DNA of 64,000 bases from Trebouxia sp. TZW2008 (Eukaryota > Chlorophyta > Trebouxiophyceae > Trebouxiales > Trebouxiaceae), in contig BDIU01000036.1 of assembly GCA_002118135.1 (NCBI GenBank), positions 1 to 64,000 of the forward strand. The letters are read 5' to 3'. Shown one piece after another: positions 24,031 through 46,839 of this stretch (its first letter is position 1; each line of letters starts with the position of its first letter). The notes beneath the pieces are model-generated. The model saw only the letters and a program-made list of their open reading frames with translations. It searched no databases and was not told the DNA's origin. The position numbers were made by a program, and so were the translations under genes.

Positions 24031-24369
24031 CAGATGACTGATACTGGAGGCAGCAACAAATGCCACGGGTCGTAGCGCTTGTGCAAGGCACAAGAAGCAG
24101 AGTACGCTCGCATCAAGTCCTTGCAGGCCTCAGCACTGAGCAGCATAAAACCAACACCTCAACAAGCCTTGAGCAGCGTCCTCAGCATCAAGGGTGGCAG
24201 GCTGTACCGTGAAACGTGCTGAGGTCTATATGTACCAGCAAGTAGCTATGTCTCTTGTGTGGCACGCTCCCCTGGCTGAGCACTTATGTTATTGCGTGCA
24301 CCGTACATTGTGTTAGTGCAAGGATGCAGCAGGGAAGGCTCAATTAAGTCATTTACATTTGAAAAAGCT

Positions 24370-24495
24370 CATGTTGAATCGCTTGAAATGATTTGATTGC
24401 TTTCATTGAATTGGTTGCTGGAATCGAACTGATTGCTTGCTTTATATTGATTCGATTGTTGCCTGAGTTCGATTGATTCAATGATTACTTGACTT
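24370..24495. repeat. Degenerate TTGATTCGATTG array
   Basis: Units around TTGAATCG, TTGATTG and GAATTGGTTG recur every ~12-24 bp in an A/T-rich stretch. On the minus strand it would encode a Ser/Asn/Gln-rich repeat (SNQFDSSNQFNESNQ), but there is no supporting gene context. Confidence 0.55.
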
Positions 24496-24833
24496 GAGGT
24501 AAAGACAGGGATTGTTTTGACCAAAAAGCATGCCCGACATGAACAGACTTTAGAACATTTATGATTCTGGTTTAAGAGTACCTGCAAGGCAAGATCTCTG
24601 GCACGTGTGCACGCTTGGCTCCAAATGGCCATTTTGCACAGGCAAATATGTACATTTGCATTCCTGCAGGATTACTAGCTAGTATTCCCAGATGGTGCAG
24701 GACATCTTGCCAGTGCGCATAAGCAAAGCACGCTGTCTGCCTTGCTGAGCCAACCTTGACCCTTTTCAGTGTCGCGCAAGAATCTGCTTTGATCTGTACA
24801 AGGGCAGCTGCTGAATCAAACAAACACCGCGCG

Positions 24834-26645
24834 ATGAGTGATCGACAGCCTGATGCATCAGGTCACTTGCAGTCGGCTAAAGCTGCTGCCGCTAGTGCAG
24901 CAAACAATGCCGGTACAGCTGCATCTGAGGTTGCACAAGCAGCACAAGCATATGTGCAGGAGACTGGTCATCGTGGCCAGCCAAAGGACGACAAGCCAAC
25001 AATACAGGAGCACTACCAAGATGTCCGACATCGGTCGTCTGGCCGTATAGAGGAACACCAACAAGCAGCTGAAGATGTGCTGAGAAGCTGGCGACAGACG
25101 GCAGATGACCATGCTCAACGAACCAAAGAGCTGGCTTCAGCAAGAATAGAGGAAGGGCAGAAGTCAGCAGAGGAAGCTTTGCGTGGCATAAGCAGCACTG
25201 TGCAGGATCAGATGCAAGCAGCCCAGGAGGTTGCCTCTTCAGCAGCAACTTCAGCAACAGACCAGATTTGGGATGCAACGGGTTCAGCCATTGGCAGAAT
25301 TGATAAAGGCATTCAAGTGTCTACAAATGCTGTCAAGAGCGCAACATCGCAGGCGTTGACGGCTGCAGATCATTTAGCAGTGCAAGCCAGGGTATGTACT
25401 GCAATGAGAACTTTGCTGCTGCGCCGCCTTGCGAGCTTCGCTTGATGTCATATGGCACGACTGCAGATTTACTATGAGGTTGGCAAAGCACAGTATCAAG
25501 TGGTTGAAGATCATTTGTTTACATCGCTGAAAGGTCAGGTGTTTTTCACCTCTGCAAAGCTTGCAGTGCTTTGATGCAGCAGTGCTTCAATGTATCTATT
25601 CATGCGCAGGCGGCGTAGAAACGGCTCTGGCAAATCCCAATACAACCTCAGCTGTGTTGGCTGGGCTAGCCTTTGTTGTGCTGCCAGGTCAGTTTGTCAC
25701 AGCTCATTGTATTGATAAACTGGCGTACAGAACCTGTGCTGACTGACAGTCTCAAGACATGTAAGCCGACAAGATCAGTCACTGTCAACTGCAGGGCCAC
25801 GGAGATTTCTATACAGACAAACTTTTGGCAGATTGCGAAGCGACGAGGCAAGCCTTGTCCTGTTGCTATTTTGTCACTGTCTGCAGCATGACGAAATGCA
25901 TGTGTTTGTTTCTGTGTTGTCTTTCAACCTGCGCTTTTGTGATGCAGGCTGTCTATTTGGCTGCACAAAGGAAGGGTGGGCAACTCGGTGAGTCTGTTCA
26001 AGGCTTCACTGTAGAGGCAGGCAAGCTTGGTCAGCGTTTAGCAGCAGCTGAGTCTCAGTATATTGATGGCATGCGCAAGGTCAAAGCAACCAGCAGGCAG
26101 CTGCAGTCCCTATCAAAAGAGATCGCAAAGTCTGAGAAAACTGCTCAAAGTAAGTCAAACTTGGCAGGCAATGCCAACACTCACTTGAAGTTGGCATGTT
26201 GAGTTGGATGTACTGCACTTGCTGAGCCTATGTTAGCTTAAAATTGTCAAAAGCTACTGCAAGTGAACTGCCGGTGAATAGTCACTCTCTGCTGCTTCTA
26301 AGCAACCACACTGCAAGACTGCTGTTTGTGCCTGCAGGTCTATTGTGGTCACTTCAAGGACTCTCCTCTGCTGAGGCTGTGGCATTGCGAGCTGAGGTAT
26401 GCGCTCCTTACAACCATTCTGCACACCTTTGCTTTGTGCATCTGACTGCTACTGCGCCATCTTGTCCCCTTGGAAAGGGCAAAACAATGCTGGCATCAAG
26501 AATCATACTGTGACCTCCAAACTGGATTTGGAATGTCAAGTGTGGTCACATGCTGATGCAGGTGGCAACAAAACTGAATGCAGCAAAGATAGAAAGGAAG
26601 TCTTTGCAAAAGCTGATACATGGTGTTACAAAGCAGGGTTTGTGA
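24834..26645 (+). CDS. RHIP1-like protein (At4g26410 family)
   Basis: Plant homologue: RGS1-HXK1-interacting protein 1, of poorly known biochemical function. Exons 24834-25391, 25467-25533, 25610-25687, 25795-25856, 25948-26149, 26338-26396 and 26562-26645; phases agree throughout. The N-terminal ~190 residues are Ala/Ser/Gln/Glu-rich and helical, LEA-like (SAEEALRGISSTVQDQMQ). Then come the family landmarks: QYQVVEDHLF (exon 2), NPNTTSAVLAGLAFVVLP (exon 3, probable membrane segment), GPRRFLYRQTFGRLRSDEA (exon 4), a coiled coil with RQLQSLSKEI (exon 5), EAVALRAEV (exon 6), and ATKLNAAKIERKSLQKLI ending at 26645. Exon 4 has a weak GTCCTG donor. The long LEA-like N terminus appears to be extra relative to the plant protein as I recall it. 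Confidence 0.8.
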
Positions 26646-26950
26646 GGACTTTCATAGAACCGGCAGCTAGAAGCCATCCACAGTGTCTGGCCAAATCCAT
26701 GTAGTTTGCTGCATGTGCTGTATTGATATGACTCCAGGGTCCACAGCGTCAAACTGATTTACGCGCAGGCAAGCAATGCAGCAAGAAACCTTGAGCTTTA
26801 TGAAACAAACTGAGTCATCGTAATCAATAATGAAATGTGCACTGCCCATGTCTAGACAGCTGATGATGACTGCTAAAATCTGCAGCTGCTCTGCGTGTTT
26901 ATGGGTATGACAGATTTCGTGATGTGATACCATAGCAACGAAAGCAAGCA

Positions 26951-29411
26951 TCAAGCCTTGTCTCTGGGCTGGTGCAAAATGTGCAGCTGTTCTGGCTTGG
27001 CAAACCACTGAGGTATCAATGTTGCTCTCTCAAAGTACAGATCTCTGTATGTGCTCATTAATGTGCCCTCAGCAACGCGGCACTCAGCAGCGATTGTTGC
27101 TGCAGTTGGCTTTACTTTGGATGCTGGCAGCTGACTGACCATGTATATGATGGCTGCAGCTATTGACGTTGGACTCTTGCCATCCCATGGCGCGTTTTGC
27201 CTGCATCGTAAGAACGGTCAGCGTATGTTGAAAGCTAGAAACACAGTGGGCGTAAATACTTGGTCTGAAATGAACAGGTTCTGCAAATCATTGGAGCTGC
27301 ATACAGTGAGGCAAGCTGTTCATGCCGTAAAGCTCTGACCAGAACACAATGCATGTAAGATGCTTACAGACGCTGCAAGGCGCGCAGTGCCATGTGACAC
27401 TTACTTACATGTTATCATGCGTGTGGCAGCGTCTGACATATGGCTTGGCAGCTGTCAGCATTCTTGGTCAAGCGATCATCTATGTCAAGGAGTACAATAG
27501 TGTGCAAAAGGCATCAGATCTAGAACAGGCGGTGTAGTGATCCTGACCTGCTGGTTCCCTCCCTTGGCATGGCATTATCAGCCACCTCAACGCATGCTGA
27601 ACCTTCTTTGTGACTCATGCCTAGGTGAGAGCAAAACCGCCGCATAAGGTCTGACACAGCAGTGCGCTTGGGCGTTTGTGCGGCAGCCTGCACATCACAT
27701 TCATTAGATTCTTTCAAGCATCAGACACACATGATAGACAGGCTCAGCAGGACCATCTAGGTATGTAGTGGAGCTTCACATTCAGTACAAATGCTTCAGT
27801 GTAGTACAAGATGAAACTGGTTGATTACAGTTGATATCACACGCGGAACATGCTTTCAGCCCTGCAAAGGGCTTGCTTGACATGAGTGGCTCACATGCAC
27901 TGCAAGATTGCAGTACGCTCAGTACACAAGCATGTTGTCGTGCAAGTGCACAACCTGTAACAGCAGCATACCCACAAGCAGCTTCGCAGAACAAGAACTC
28001 ACCCCACTGCTTGCTTGCAAGCATCTTGTGATGGTTTTGAAGGCTTTGCCAATGTCCTTCTTGGTAGCATCAGGTACTGCAGCCTCTATCTCCTGCAAGT
28101 AACATATACAGCAATGCATTGTCACGAGACGCATTTGACTTTTGATCAACTACACTCACAGCTTTCGCATCACAGGGCACATTCCATGGGACCCAAGACA
28201 AGCAACAACCAGCTTGCTAACAAGAAAACTTACAACAAAATTGGAAATGTGCCTTGCTAACCAGCACTGCCAACCTCTGCTGCTCCAGAAGTCACCTATG
28301 TCTTGCTGCCTGACAGTGCTTGAGTTTTAGAGATCAGTGCCGCACTGTTCTGCTTCAGCAAAAAGGCAGCGGTGGCTGACAGGGTGCAGGTAGTGGTTGA
28401 GTAACAGGTGGCTATGCTAGCCAATGCAACACAGGCAGTGTAATCATCGATATGTAATCTTGTTGCATTTTATTGCCTCACATGGCATGAGCATGGCGCA
28501 GGAAGCAGTCCTGAGCTTGCAAACATGCTGCAGCAGATTTGAGCAAGTCAGACCTATGACCTGGTGCAGGTTTGACAGAGCTAGAGGATCAGCATATCTT
28601 GCTCTCTGAAACAGGGCAAAGCAGAAGCAGCATGTACCCTGAAGGTACGAGCGTTGCCTGTAGCACGGCAAGCCTCAAACACGACTGCAGCTGCAACAGC
28701 TGCTAAGCCTCTGCCGCGTGCGCCCTTCTGCTCATACACCAGCTTATAGTAACTGGAAGCTGTTGTGATTACAGAATGGTTCAGGCCGATCCTCTCCGCA
28801 ATCTGCTGTATCTGTTTATAAACTTGCTGCAGAGACTTGTCAGCATTGCTGCGAGTCTGTAGCCTGCTCAGGTTCTGTGCCACAACTTTGCCTCCCTCCT
28901 TGGTGCTGGAAGTTATGACAGTGGAACCTATGCCTCCTTCTGTCAGCAGGTCGTTTGTCTCTGCACCTACACGGGTGCGATCTGCCTGAGGTTTGTCCTG
29001 CACAGAGGAAAGAACCTCAGTGTCTCAGCCTTGCAAAAAGTCAGCGCAAACCAAGCAGCAACCACACTATTGAGCACAGCTGTGCCCTCTGCTATATTCT
29101 TGAGTCATCCTGTCTTTGAACCTGAGCTGCAAAGCACAGCTGGAGTGAAGTGCTTACGCTGTCCGCAAATGTCCTCCACTCTGAGGTCTCATCGATGGTG
29201 TGCGACTCAGCAACCAGTCCGCACACCTGCAGAAGCTATGTTGCTTGCTCCTGTGAGCTAGACCCAAACGCCTAGAGTGTCCTCGACCTAAGCCAGCCAT
29301 ACAGTTGCCTGGAGGCACCTGGCATATCAGGTCGCCTGCTGCGTGATCCTCCACAAACTCGCTGCTCCCACAGTCTTTGCACTTTTGATTGTATCTTGAG
29401 GTATCTGCCAT
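26951..29411 (-). CDS. Transcription initiation factor TFIIB, copy A
   Basis: Bridges TBP-bound promoter DNA and RNA polymerase II. Exon 1 (ATG 29411) reads [15 protein letters not shown] ... GDLIC. Exon 2 (about 29250-29160) gives VCGLVAES and [11 protein letters not shown], completing the C-x2-C/C-x2-C zinc ribbon and B-reader. The large exon (~29000-28645) carries [14 protein letters not shown] and the first cyclin fold ([20 protein letters not shown]). A short exon reads [19 protein letters not shown] (~28095-28030). Then [19 protein letters not shown] (~27690-27560), [20 protein letters not shown] and [14 protein letters not shown] (~27205-26951), ending QPRDKA. All family blocks are present and in order. 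Neither the zinc ligands nor the reading frame is visibly broken. Confidence 0.9.
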
Positions 29412-29524
29412 GCACTGGTCGCTTCAGCAACCACTTCCGCCTCGACTCCGCCTTTCCTGGTGCAGCACGTTCGTATTTCGGTACTTTGGCCTGTGATCAA
29501 GTGATGCTGGGATCTTGTCAGAAT

Positions 29525-29693
29525 CCTTGTTGACGAAACGTCAAAGCACAAGAAAGCGACTGCCAGCTTCGCCTGTAGCTTGACTTGCAGCGAGAGGGCC
29601 GATACACGATTGCCTCGCCGAAAAGGGCCGAAAGCTTTCGCCCCCGGGTCCATTCTACCGATTGGTGAAAGGCCCTTACATTAGTGAAAACTC
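29525..29693 (-). promoter_or_regulatory. TFIIB copy A upstream region, conserved with copy B
   Basis: CpG-rich stretch upstream of the ATG, nearly identical to 32583-32760 over ~165 bp. It contains TGACGAAACGTCA (29531-29543), an inverted pair of TGACG half-sites as bound by bZIP factors, and GGGCCGAAAGCTTTCGCCCC. Conservation above that of the introns suggests a shared functional promoter. Confidence 0.55.
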
Positions 29694-29934
29694 CAAAGCC
29701 AGGCTGCTGTCTTTTGGCACAATTCAATGACATGTAGGGCTGAGATCATGCATTGCATGGCTTGCTGGGCTATTCAGTTCTGAGATCCCTATGCTTGCTG
29801 TAAAACGCTGCTGATGCTTAACCTCATCAAGCCGATTCGAATATAGACCAGCAATGCAGCAAAAGCTCCATGTGACACGTACTGAAATGGTGACTGCCTT
29901 TGTCTACAAAGTTTATGATGCCAGCTGTCACCTC
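29694..29934. other. Spacer between the two duplication units
   Basis: About 240 bp of sequence not shared between the copies. No ORF or motif of note. It presumably carries the 3' flank of copy B and the far upstream region of copy A. Confidence 0.5.
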
Positions 29935-30003
29935 CAGCTGGGTGTACAGATATATGACAGATTCTGTGATGTGCTGATCATGATGTGGCAACAAAAGCAA
30001 GCA

Positions 30004-32456
30004 TCAAGCCTTGTCTCTGGGCTGCTTCAAGAAGTGCAGCTGTTCTGGCGTAGCAAACCACTGAGGAATTAATGTAGTTCTCTCGGGATACAGATCTCTG
30101 TACGTGCTCTGCAGTGTACCCTCAGCCACGCAACACTCAGCAGCAAGTGTTGCTGCAGTTGGCTTGTCTTTGGATGCTGGCAGCTGACTGACCATGTATA
30201 TGATGGCTGCAGCTATTGAAGTTGGACTCTTGCCATCCCATGGGGCATTTTGCCTGCATCACGTATTGGTCAAAGTATGCACAAAGCTGAAATCACATTG
30301 TGTGTAAATAAGGAGCTCGAAAATGCACAAGTGGTGCAAATTGTCAAGCTGCATACAGTGAGGCAAGGTGTCCATGCAGTACAGCTCTGACCAGAGCTCA
30401 ATGCAAGTAAAACGCTCACAGACGCTGACATATTCAGAACACGATGTAAGTTGCCACATATGGCTTGGTAGCCGTTAATATTCTCGGTCAAGCAATTCAC
30501 TGTGCAAGCAAATGTATAGTGTGCAAAAGGCATCACATTCAGAGCAGGCAATGGATTGATCCTGACCTGCTGGTCCCTCCTCTTGGCATGGCATTGTCAG
30601 CCACCTCAATGCATGCTGAACTTTCTCTGTGACTCATGCCTAGGTGAGAGCAGAAACGTCGCATGAAGTCAGACACAGCAGCATGCTTGGGCGCTTGTGC
30701 TGCATCCTGCATGTCATGTTCATCACATATGTTCATTCATCAGACGCTCATGCTAGACAGGCTCAGCAGGCCCAGCTAGGACTGCACTGAGCTTCTCATC
30801 AAGTATGGACAGCTCAGATTCCACAAGCCTGAGCTGAAAAAAAATAGTTGACAGCACATGCAGATGAAGAGAACATGCTGTCAGCCCTGCAAAGGCTTGC
30901 TTGACATCAGCGGCTCACATACAGTTGCAAGTTCATGGAAAGCTTGGTACAAAAGCATGTTGTTATGCAAGCACATAATCTGAGACAGCAACAAGTAACA
31001 AGCAGCTTTGCTGAACAACAGCATACCCCACTGCTTGCTTGCAAGCAATTCTTGATGGCTTGCAAGGCCTTGCCGATGTCCTTCTTAGTGGCATCAGGCA
31101 CGGCTGCCTCTATCTCCTGCAAGCAACATGTAATTGTCAACAAAGGCGCTTGACTCTTGAGCAACATGTAACTGTCAACAAATAAGCTTGACTCTTGAGA
31201 AAATCCAGTCACAGCTTTTGCAATAAACAGCACATTGTATGGGACCCAAGACAAGCAGCCAGCAGCTGGTTGACAAAAATTCTACAACAGAATTGGAACT
31301 ATGCCTTGCTGACCAGCACTGCCAACTTCTGCTGATGCAAAGCTACCTGAGCCTTGCTGCCTGACACTGCTTATGTCTCGGTGATCACTGCCACCATGTT
31401 CTGCTTCAGCAGAAGGCAGTGGTGGTCGTAAGGATTTAGGCAATACTTGGGCAGCAACAGGAGGCAACGCGGGTCAGCAGGACACAGGCAGTGTGTTCTT
31501 GAACAGGCGCTTGTGTGGCCTTTTGTTGCCTTGCATGGCTTCAGCATAGCACAGGAAGCTGTGTTGCACATCATCATATGTTGCAGCAGATTTGAGCAAG
31601 ACAGACCTATGACCTAGGGCAGGTACCATAGAGATAGAGGATCAGCATAGATGATCTTAGATAGGGCAATGCAGAAGCAGCATGTACCCTGAAGGTGCGA
31701 GCGTTGCCTGTGGCACAGCAAGCCTTGAACACCACTGCAGCTGCAACAGCTGCTAAGCCTCTGCCGCGTGCACCCTTCTGCTCATACACCAGCTTGTAGT
31801 AGCTGGACGCTGTTGTGATGACAGACTGATTCAGACCCACCCTCGCCGCAATCTGCTGTATCTGTCTGTAGGCTTGCTGCAGAGACTTGTCAGCATTGTT
31901 GCAATTCTGTAGCCTGCTGAGGGTCTGTGCCAAAGCTTTGCCCCCCTCTTTAGTGCTGGAAGTTATGACAGTAGAACCTATGCCTCCCTCTGTCAGCAGG
32001 TCATTTGTCTCTGCACCTACACGGGTGTAATCTGCCTGAGGTTTGTCCTGCATAGAAAGGAGAGCATCAGCGCCTCAGCCTTGTCACAAGTCAGGGCAGA
32101 CAAAGCAGCTTCCAGGATATTGAGCAGAGCTGCGCCCTCATACTATTGGGTCACCCTGTCTCTGAGACTGAGCTGCAGAACGCAGTTGCAGTGAAGTGCT
32201 TACGCTGTCTGCAAACGTCCTCCACTCTGAGGTCTCATCGATGGTGTGCGACTCAGCAACCAGTCCGCACACCTGCAGAAGCTATGTTGCTTCCGTCTGC
32301 GGTTTGTCCCAAGCTCCTAGAGTGGCCTCGACTGAAGTCAGCCAAACAGGAGCCAGAAGGCACCTGGCATATCAGGTCGCCTGCTGCGTGGTCCTCCGCA
32401 AACTCGCTGCACCCACAGTCTTCGCACTTTTGACTGTATTTCGAGGTATCTGCCAT
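30004..32456 (-). CDS. Transcription initiation factor TFIIB, copy B
   Basis: Same exon layout as copy A. ATG at 32456 ([15 protein letters not shown]). The B-reader exon around 32206-32294 looks nearly identical in DNA to that of copy A. The cyclin-fold exon (~32053-31700) reads [20 protein letters not shown] and [16 protein letters not shown]. Later exons: [58 protein letters not shown]; ending QPRDKA at 30004. Amino-acid changes from copy A are scattered and mostly mild ([32 protein letters not shown]). No stop or frameshift seen in the recognised exons. Both copies may therefore be active, with incipient divergence. Confidence 0.88.
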
Positions 32457-32582
32457 ACACTCCAGCATCCAAGTCCGCCTCTACTTCATCTGCCATACAA
32501 AGCAGGCTATCTCCTTGTTCAGCACGTTTCAATATCAGAACTTTTGCCTGTGATCACCTGGTGCTGGGATTTTGTCCTTGAT

Positions 32583-32760
32583 CCTTGTTGACGAAACGTC
32601 AAAGTACAAGAAAGCGACTGCCAGTTTCGCCTGTACAGACTTGCAGCTTGACTTGCAGCGAGAGGGCCGATACACGATTGCCTCGCCGAAAAGGGCCGAA
32701 AGCTTTCGCCCCCGGGTCCCTTCTGCCGATTGGTGAAAGGCCCTTACATTAGTGAAAACT
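32583..32760 (-). promoter_or_regulatory. TFIIB copy B upstream region
   Basis: Counterpart of 29525-29693, with TGACGAAACGTCA at 32589-32601 and a short insertion repeating CTTGCAG. CpG-rich relative to its surroundings. Confidence 0.55.
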
Positions 32761-33346
32761 ATGGCAGTAGCAAGATGCCAGCCATACAATGCCATTATGA
32801 TTTTGCAGATAGATTGCTGCATGTTTATTGTTGCTCGTCATATCTGCTGCATTCGTTCGTTGTTGTCAGTGTTGGTGAGTGCACAGATGACGAGCATTCC
32901 ATACGTCTTGCAAATGAAACCTTTGACTGCTTTGAACCCCTTTCAATGCAAAGGAGGTGGGTCCACAGATTGCTGACTCAATCCCAGCAGCATGTATAAG
33001 CAGCAGACGACGTACATGCAGCATCTTGCTTGCGACGTTTCAGACTGAAAGCCAGGAGATGGTTGTCGAAGGCTAAAGAGAACGTGACCTCTGTGCACAC
33101 AAAAAATTCATGTGAACACATGACAAGATCTGTGCGGCCAAGTGGATGTGCAATGGAAACAGCTTTTACCACACTATTGTGCATCTGAGCGAGCATGTCC
33201 TTCAGGGCATGAACACTTTGTCCACAGCCACTAGTGTGCAAAAAAGTATAGACAACACAATGTCGCTCCAAAACTTGAGCTTTGTTGCAAACAAATGGCC
33301 TGGCAGTGCATACAACTGACACATTGCTCACATATCCCCACACTGA
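32761..33346. other. Spacer between TFIIB copy B and the XRN2 3' end
   Basis: About 585 bp, no recognised gene. Short ORFs on both strands lack family features. Probably holds the XRN2 3' UTR and distal TFIIB upstream sequence. Confidence 0.45.
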
Positions 33347-44679
<11,333 letters not shown>

Positions 44680-45135
44680 TTGATTGACGCAATGCTACTC
44701 AAGGGCGGTGCGCCAGGTGTATTGCGCAAGCTCAGATCACCGGGTGGTTCAGTGGTCCGTACTGAACGACTGATAATCGGGTCGCTGGCGGTATCCTTCG
44801 AAATGCAGTTTGCACCAAAGGAGCTGTCGAAGCCGTGCGGCACCTCTGCTTCGCCAGGCAGCGATGCGCGCATGGGCCAAAGCGCAATTTAGTCGGCATG
44901 TCGTTCGTTTTTGGTAGCTGCTTGAGAACCCTGTTCTTCTGCTTCTATTGAGGTGCAATACCTCGACATCGACGCTAGGATCTGCAAGCGCTCACGGAGC
45001 AGCGCATGCCCGTAAGATTGGCGTCTCTCGGACGTGCGCATCGAACCTCTTGCACCATGCGATGAAGTGCGAGATGCTCGTTGCGTGCGGTGACCGGGCA
45101 GCGTCCCTGATAGTCCGGTGACGTAGTATTCAGTC
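44680..45135. promoter_or_regulatory. CpG-rich divergent promoter of XRN2 (-) and NF-YB (+)
   Basis: 456 bp between the two start codons, with five to eight CpG per 60 bp in several lines (e.g. 44761-44820, 45001-45060) against near absence in the flanking genes. No TATA box obvious. Likely a shared bidirectional promoter. Confidence 0.5.
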
Positions 45136-45840
45136 ATGACCTCCGTGCCCGCTGACGACTCTGGTGACGAGCATGGAGGCAGCGTGCGAGAGCAAGATAG
45201 GTTTCTACCAATTGCTAATATCAGTCGGATCATGAAAAAAGCGCTTCCTCCCAACGCCAAGATAGCCAAGGACGCCAAGGAAACTGTTCAGGAGTGCGTT
45301 TCGGAGTTCATCAGTTTCATTACGAGCGAGTGAGTGGCGCAGTTGTTCCTGATGTGTCGCTATGCAGTACATCAAGGGCCCTGCAGTATGTTGGACTGTT
45401 CAAATTCAGAGCTAGCGACAAGTGCTCAAAGGAAAAGCGTAAGACCATAAACGGGGACGACCTTCTATGGGCGATGAGTGCGCTAGGTTTCGAGGAGTAC
45501 GTAGAACCTCTCAAAATGTATCTTCACAAGTACAGAGAGGTAGGTCACGTCTATGCTGTGTCATCTTGGCACTTTTGGCAACAAAAGTCAACCACCTTAT
45601 GCTGTTGAGCCTATGTAGGGTGAGAAAGCTTCACTAGCCAAACAAGGGCAAGATGCCAATGGCATGAAGAAGGAGGAGACACAGTCGCAGTCCTTGATGT
45701 ATCCTGTAAGTGCAGCAGCCTTGCATCTCTGTTGGCTTGTACACATTGGTGTATTAGTCATGGTGGGTAGGTTTACACTTCTTGTATTGCAGGGGGTTCC
45801 TCAAGGCATGATGCATTATGGGGGCCTTCCACCACAGTAG
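45136..45840 (+). CDS. NF-YB (HAP3/CBF-A) histone-fold CCAAT-binding subunit
   Basis: Pairs with NF-YC and NF-YA to bind CCAAT boxes in the nucleus. Exons 45136-45329, 45410-45539, 45619-45705 and 45793-45840, phases consistent, about 152 residues. The core is complete: [20 protein letters not shown] (start of the histone fold), [40 protein letters not shown], and [20 protein letters not shown]. It includes the Asp-rich [15 protein letters not shown] spacing typical of NF-YB and the KRKTINGDD stretch. Short acidic N terminus ([12 protein letters not shown]); C-terminal tail rich in Gln/Gly/Met ([11 protein letters not shown]). Divergent from XRN2. Confidence 0.95.
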
Positions 45841-46839
45841 CAGTGGTGTAGCTCAACATTCAAGTCCCAACGTGCACCAATCAGCTGTCAGCCCGATGAT
45901 CAGATGCAGGCAGCACCATCAGCAAGCACCCAGGGGAACCTAGATGAGACCTTTGTGATACACTTTGTTGTTGTTGATCATTTGTACTTTGATGACAGCA
46001 AATCAGACAGAGCTGACAAAGCAGGGGGCATGTCATTATTGGGCATGATAATCGCTGCTCAGTATGCCCATATGTCATTAGCGGTACCATAGCCCAGAGG
46101 TTCCAGTAGGCAAACGCGTCATAGTCCTTTGACTCATGTCATGTGCAATCAAATGCAGTGTGAGGCGCCTGCCTACAGTATGTGCAATTTGAATTGAACA
46201 GTGGATTGTGCCTATGGACTACAAACGAGTTTGCAGATGTCAAGAGAAGGTCTGCCACAACCGTGGTTTCGCTCAGTGTCATAGCCATACTGCCACACTC
46301 AAGGTGAACGTTAATCGTTGCAGCTGCAGCTGTTAAAGCCTTTCTGTATACCTGCAAAATCTCCACCAACAGCTGTTTCCTTCTATCAACTATGCATCTG
46401 TTTTATAGAATAGGCTCAATTTTCTTCTGGTCAACACAGCCTGCACCCTGGGTCGGCTCTGCTGATGATGATCAGAGGTGCTGTAGTGCCCTGCATGACT
46501 GCATTCGCCGTGCAGTCTTTACTGGTTTGTGCTGCTGGCTTCACAAGCGCAACGCCTCAGCAACAATCATTTGTGACGCTGGAAGTTTTTCAATGGGTCA
46601 CTCATGTTGATGTCAGTTCAGGCCAGATGAGAAAGCATGTGGTGCTTGCGCACATCATGGCATAGTAATGGCAATTCACACATTAGTCGAATACTGGCAT
46701 TGATCAACAAATGAGTGCAATTTTCTATCAGCTGTCTTTCATTGGCTGACACAGTCAGGTAACCAACCAATCTAGCATTGCAAGATCTTCCCACATCATC
46801 TGAGCTCATAGCATGTTTAGCACACACCAAGGACAAGAT
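45841..46839. other. Convergent 3' region, no gene recognised
   Basis: About 1 kb between the NF-YB stop and the stop of the minus-strand gene. Scattered ORFs on both strands (for example a minus frame at 46369-46139) lack family motifs and splice context. Probably both 3' UTRs. Confidence 0.45.

Larger units (their letters stand above)
21665..24833. other. 3.2-kb repeat-rich region without a recognised gene
   Basis: No ORF here shows a family motif. It holds a perfect 22-bp tandem duplication, a degenerate CAGGCAGAGC-type array and an A/T-rich degenerate TTGATTCGATTG array, listed separately. Long frames at 23196-23879 and 23786-24037 come from the low-complexity array and are unlikely to be genes. 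Confidence 0.5.
26885..29693. repeat. Segmental tandem duplication, left copy (A)
   Basis: Head-to-tail partner of 29935-32760. Corresponding points lie about 3.05 kb apart (stops 26951/30004, ATGs 29411/32456, promoter element 29531/32589). The unit includes a whole TFIIB gene and its upstream region, so this is a DNA-level duplication and not a retrocopy. Introns have diverged more than exons and promoter. Confidence 0.9.
29935..32760. repeat. Segmental tandem duplication, right copy (B)
   Basis: Second copy of the TFIIB-containing unit in the same orientation as copy A. Similarity begins near the TATGACAGATT-TGTGATGTG block and ends after CCCTTACATTAGTGAAAACT at about 32760 (copy A end about 29693). 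Confidence 0.9.

Noticed and set aside
24369..24632. Minus-strand Asn/Gln/Ser-rich repeat peptide, prion-like in appearance
   Set aside because: It comes from a degenerate A/T-rich DNA repeat, with no recognisable gene, splice sites or promoter around it.
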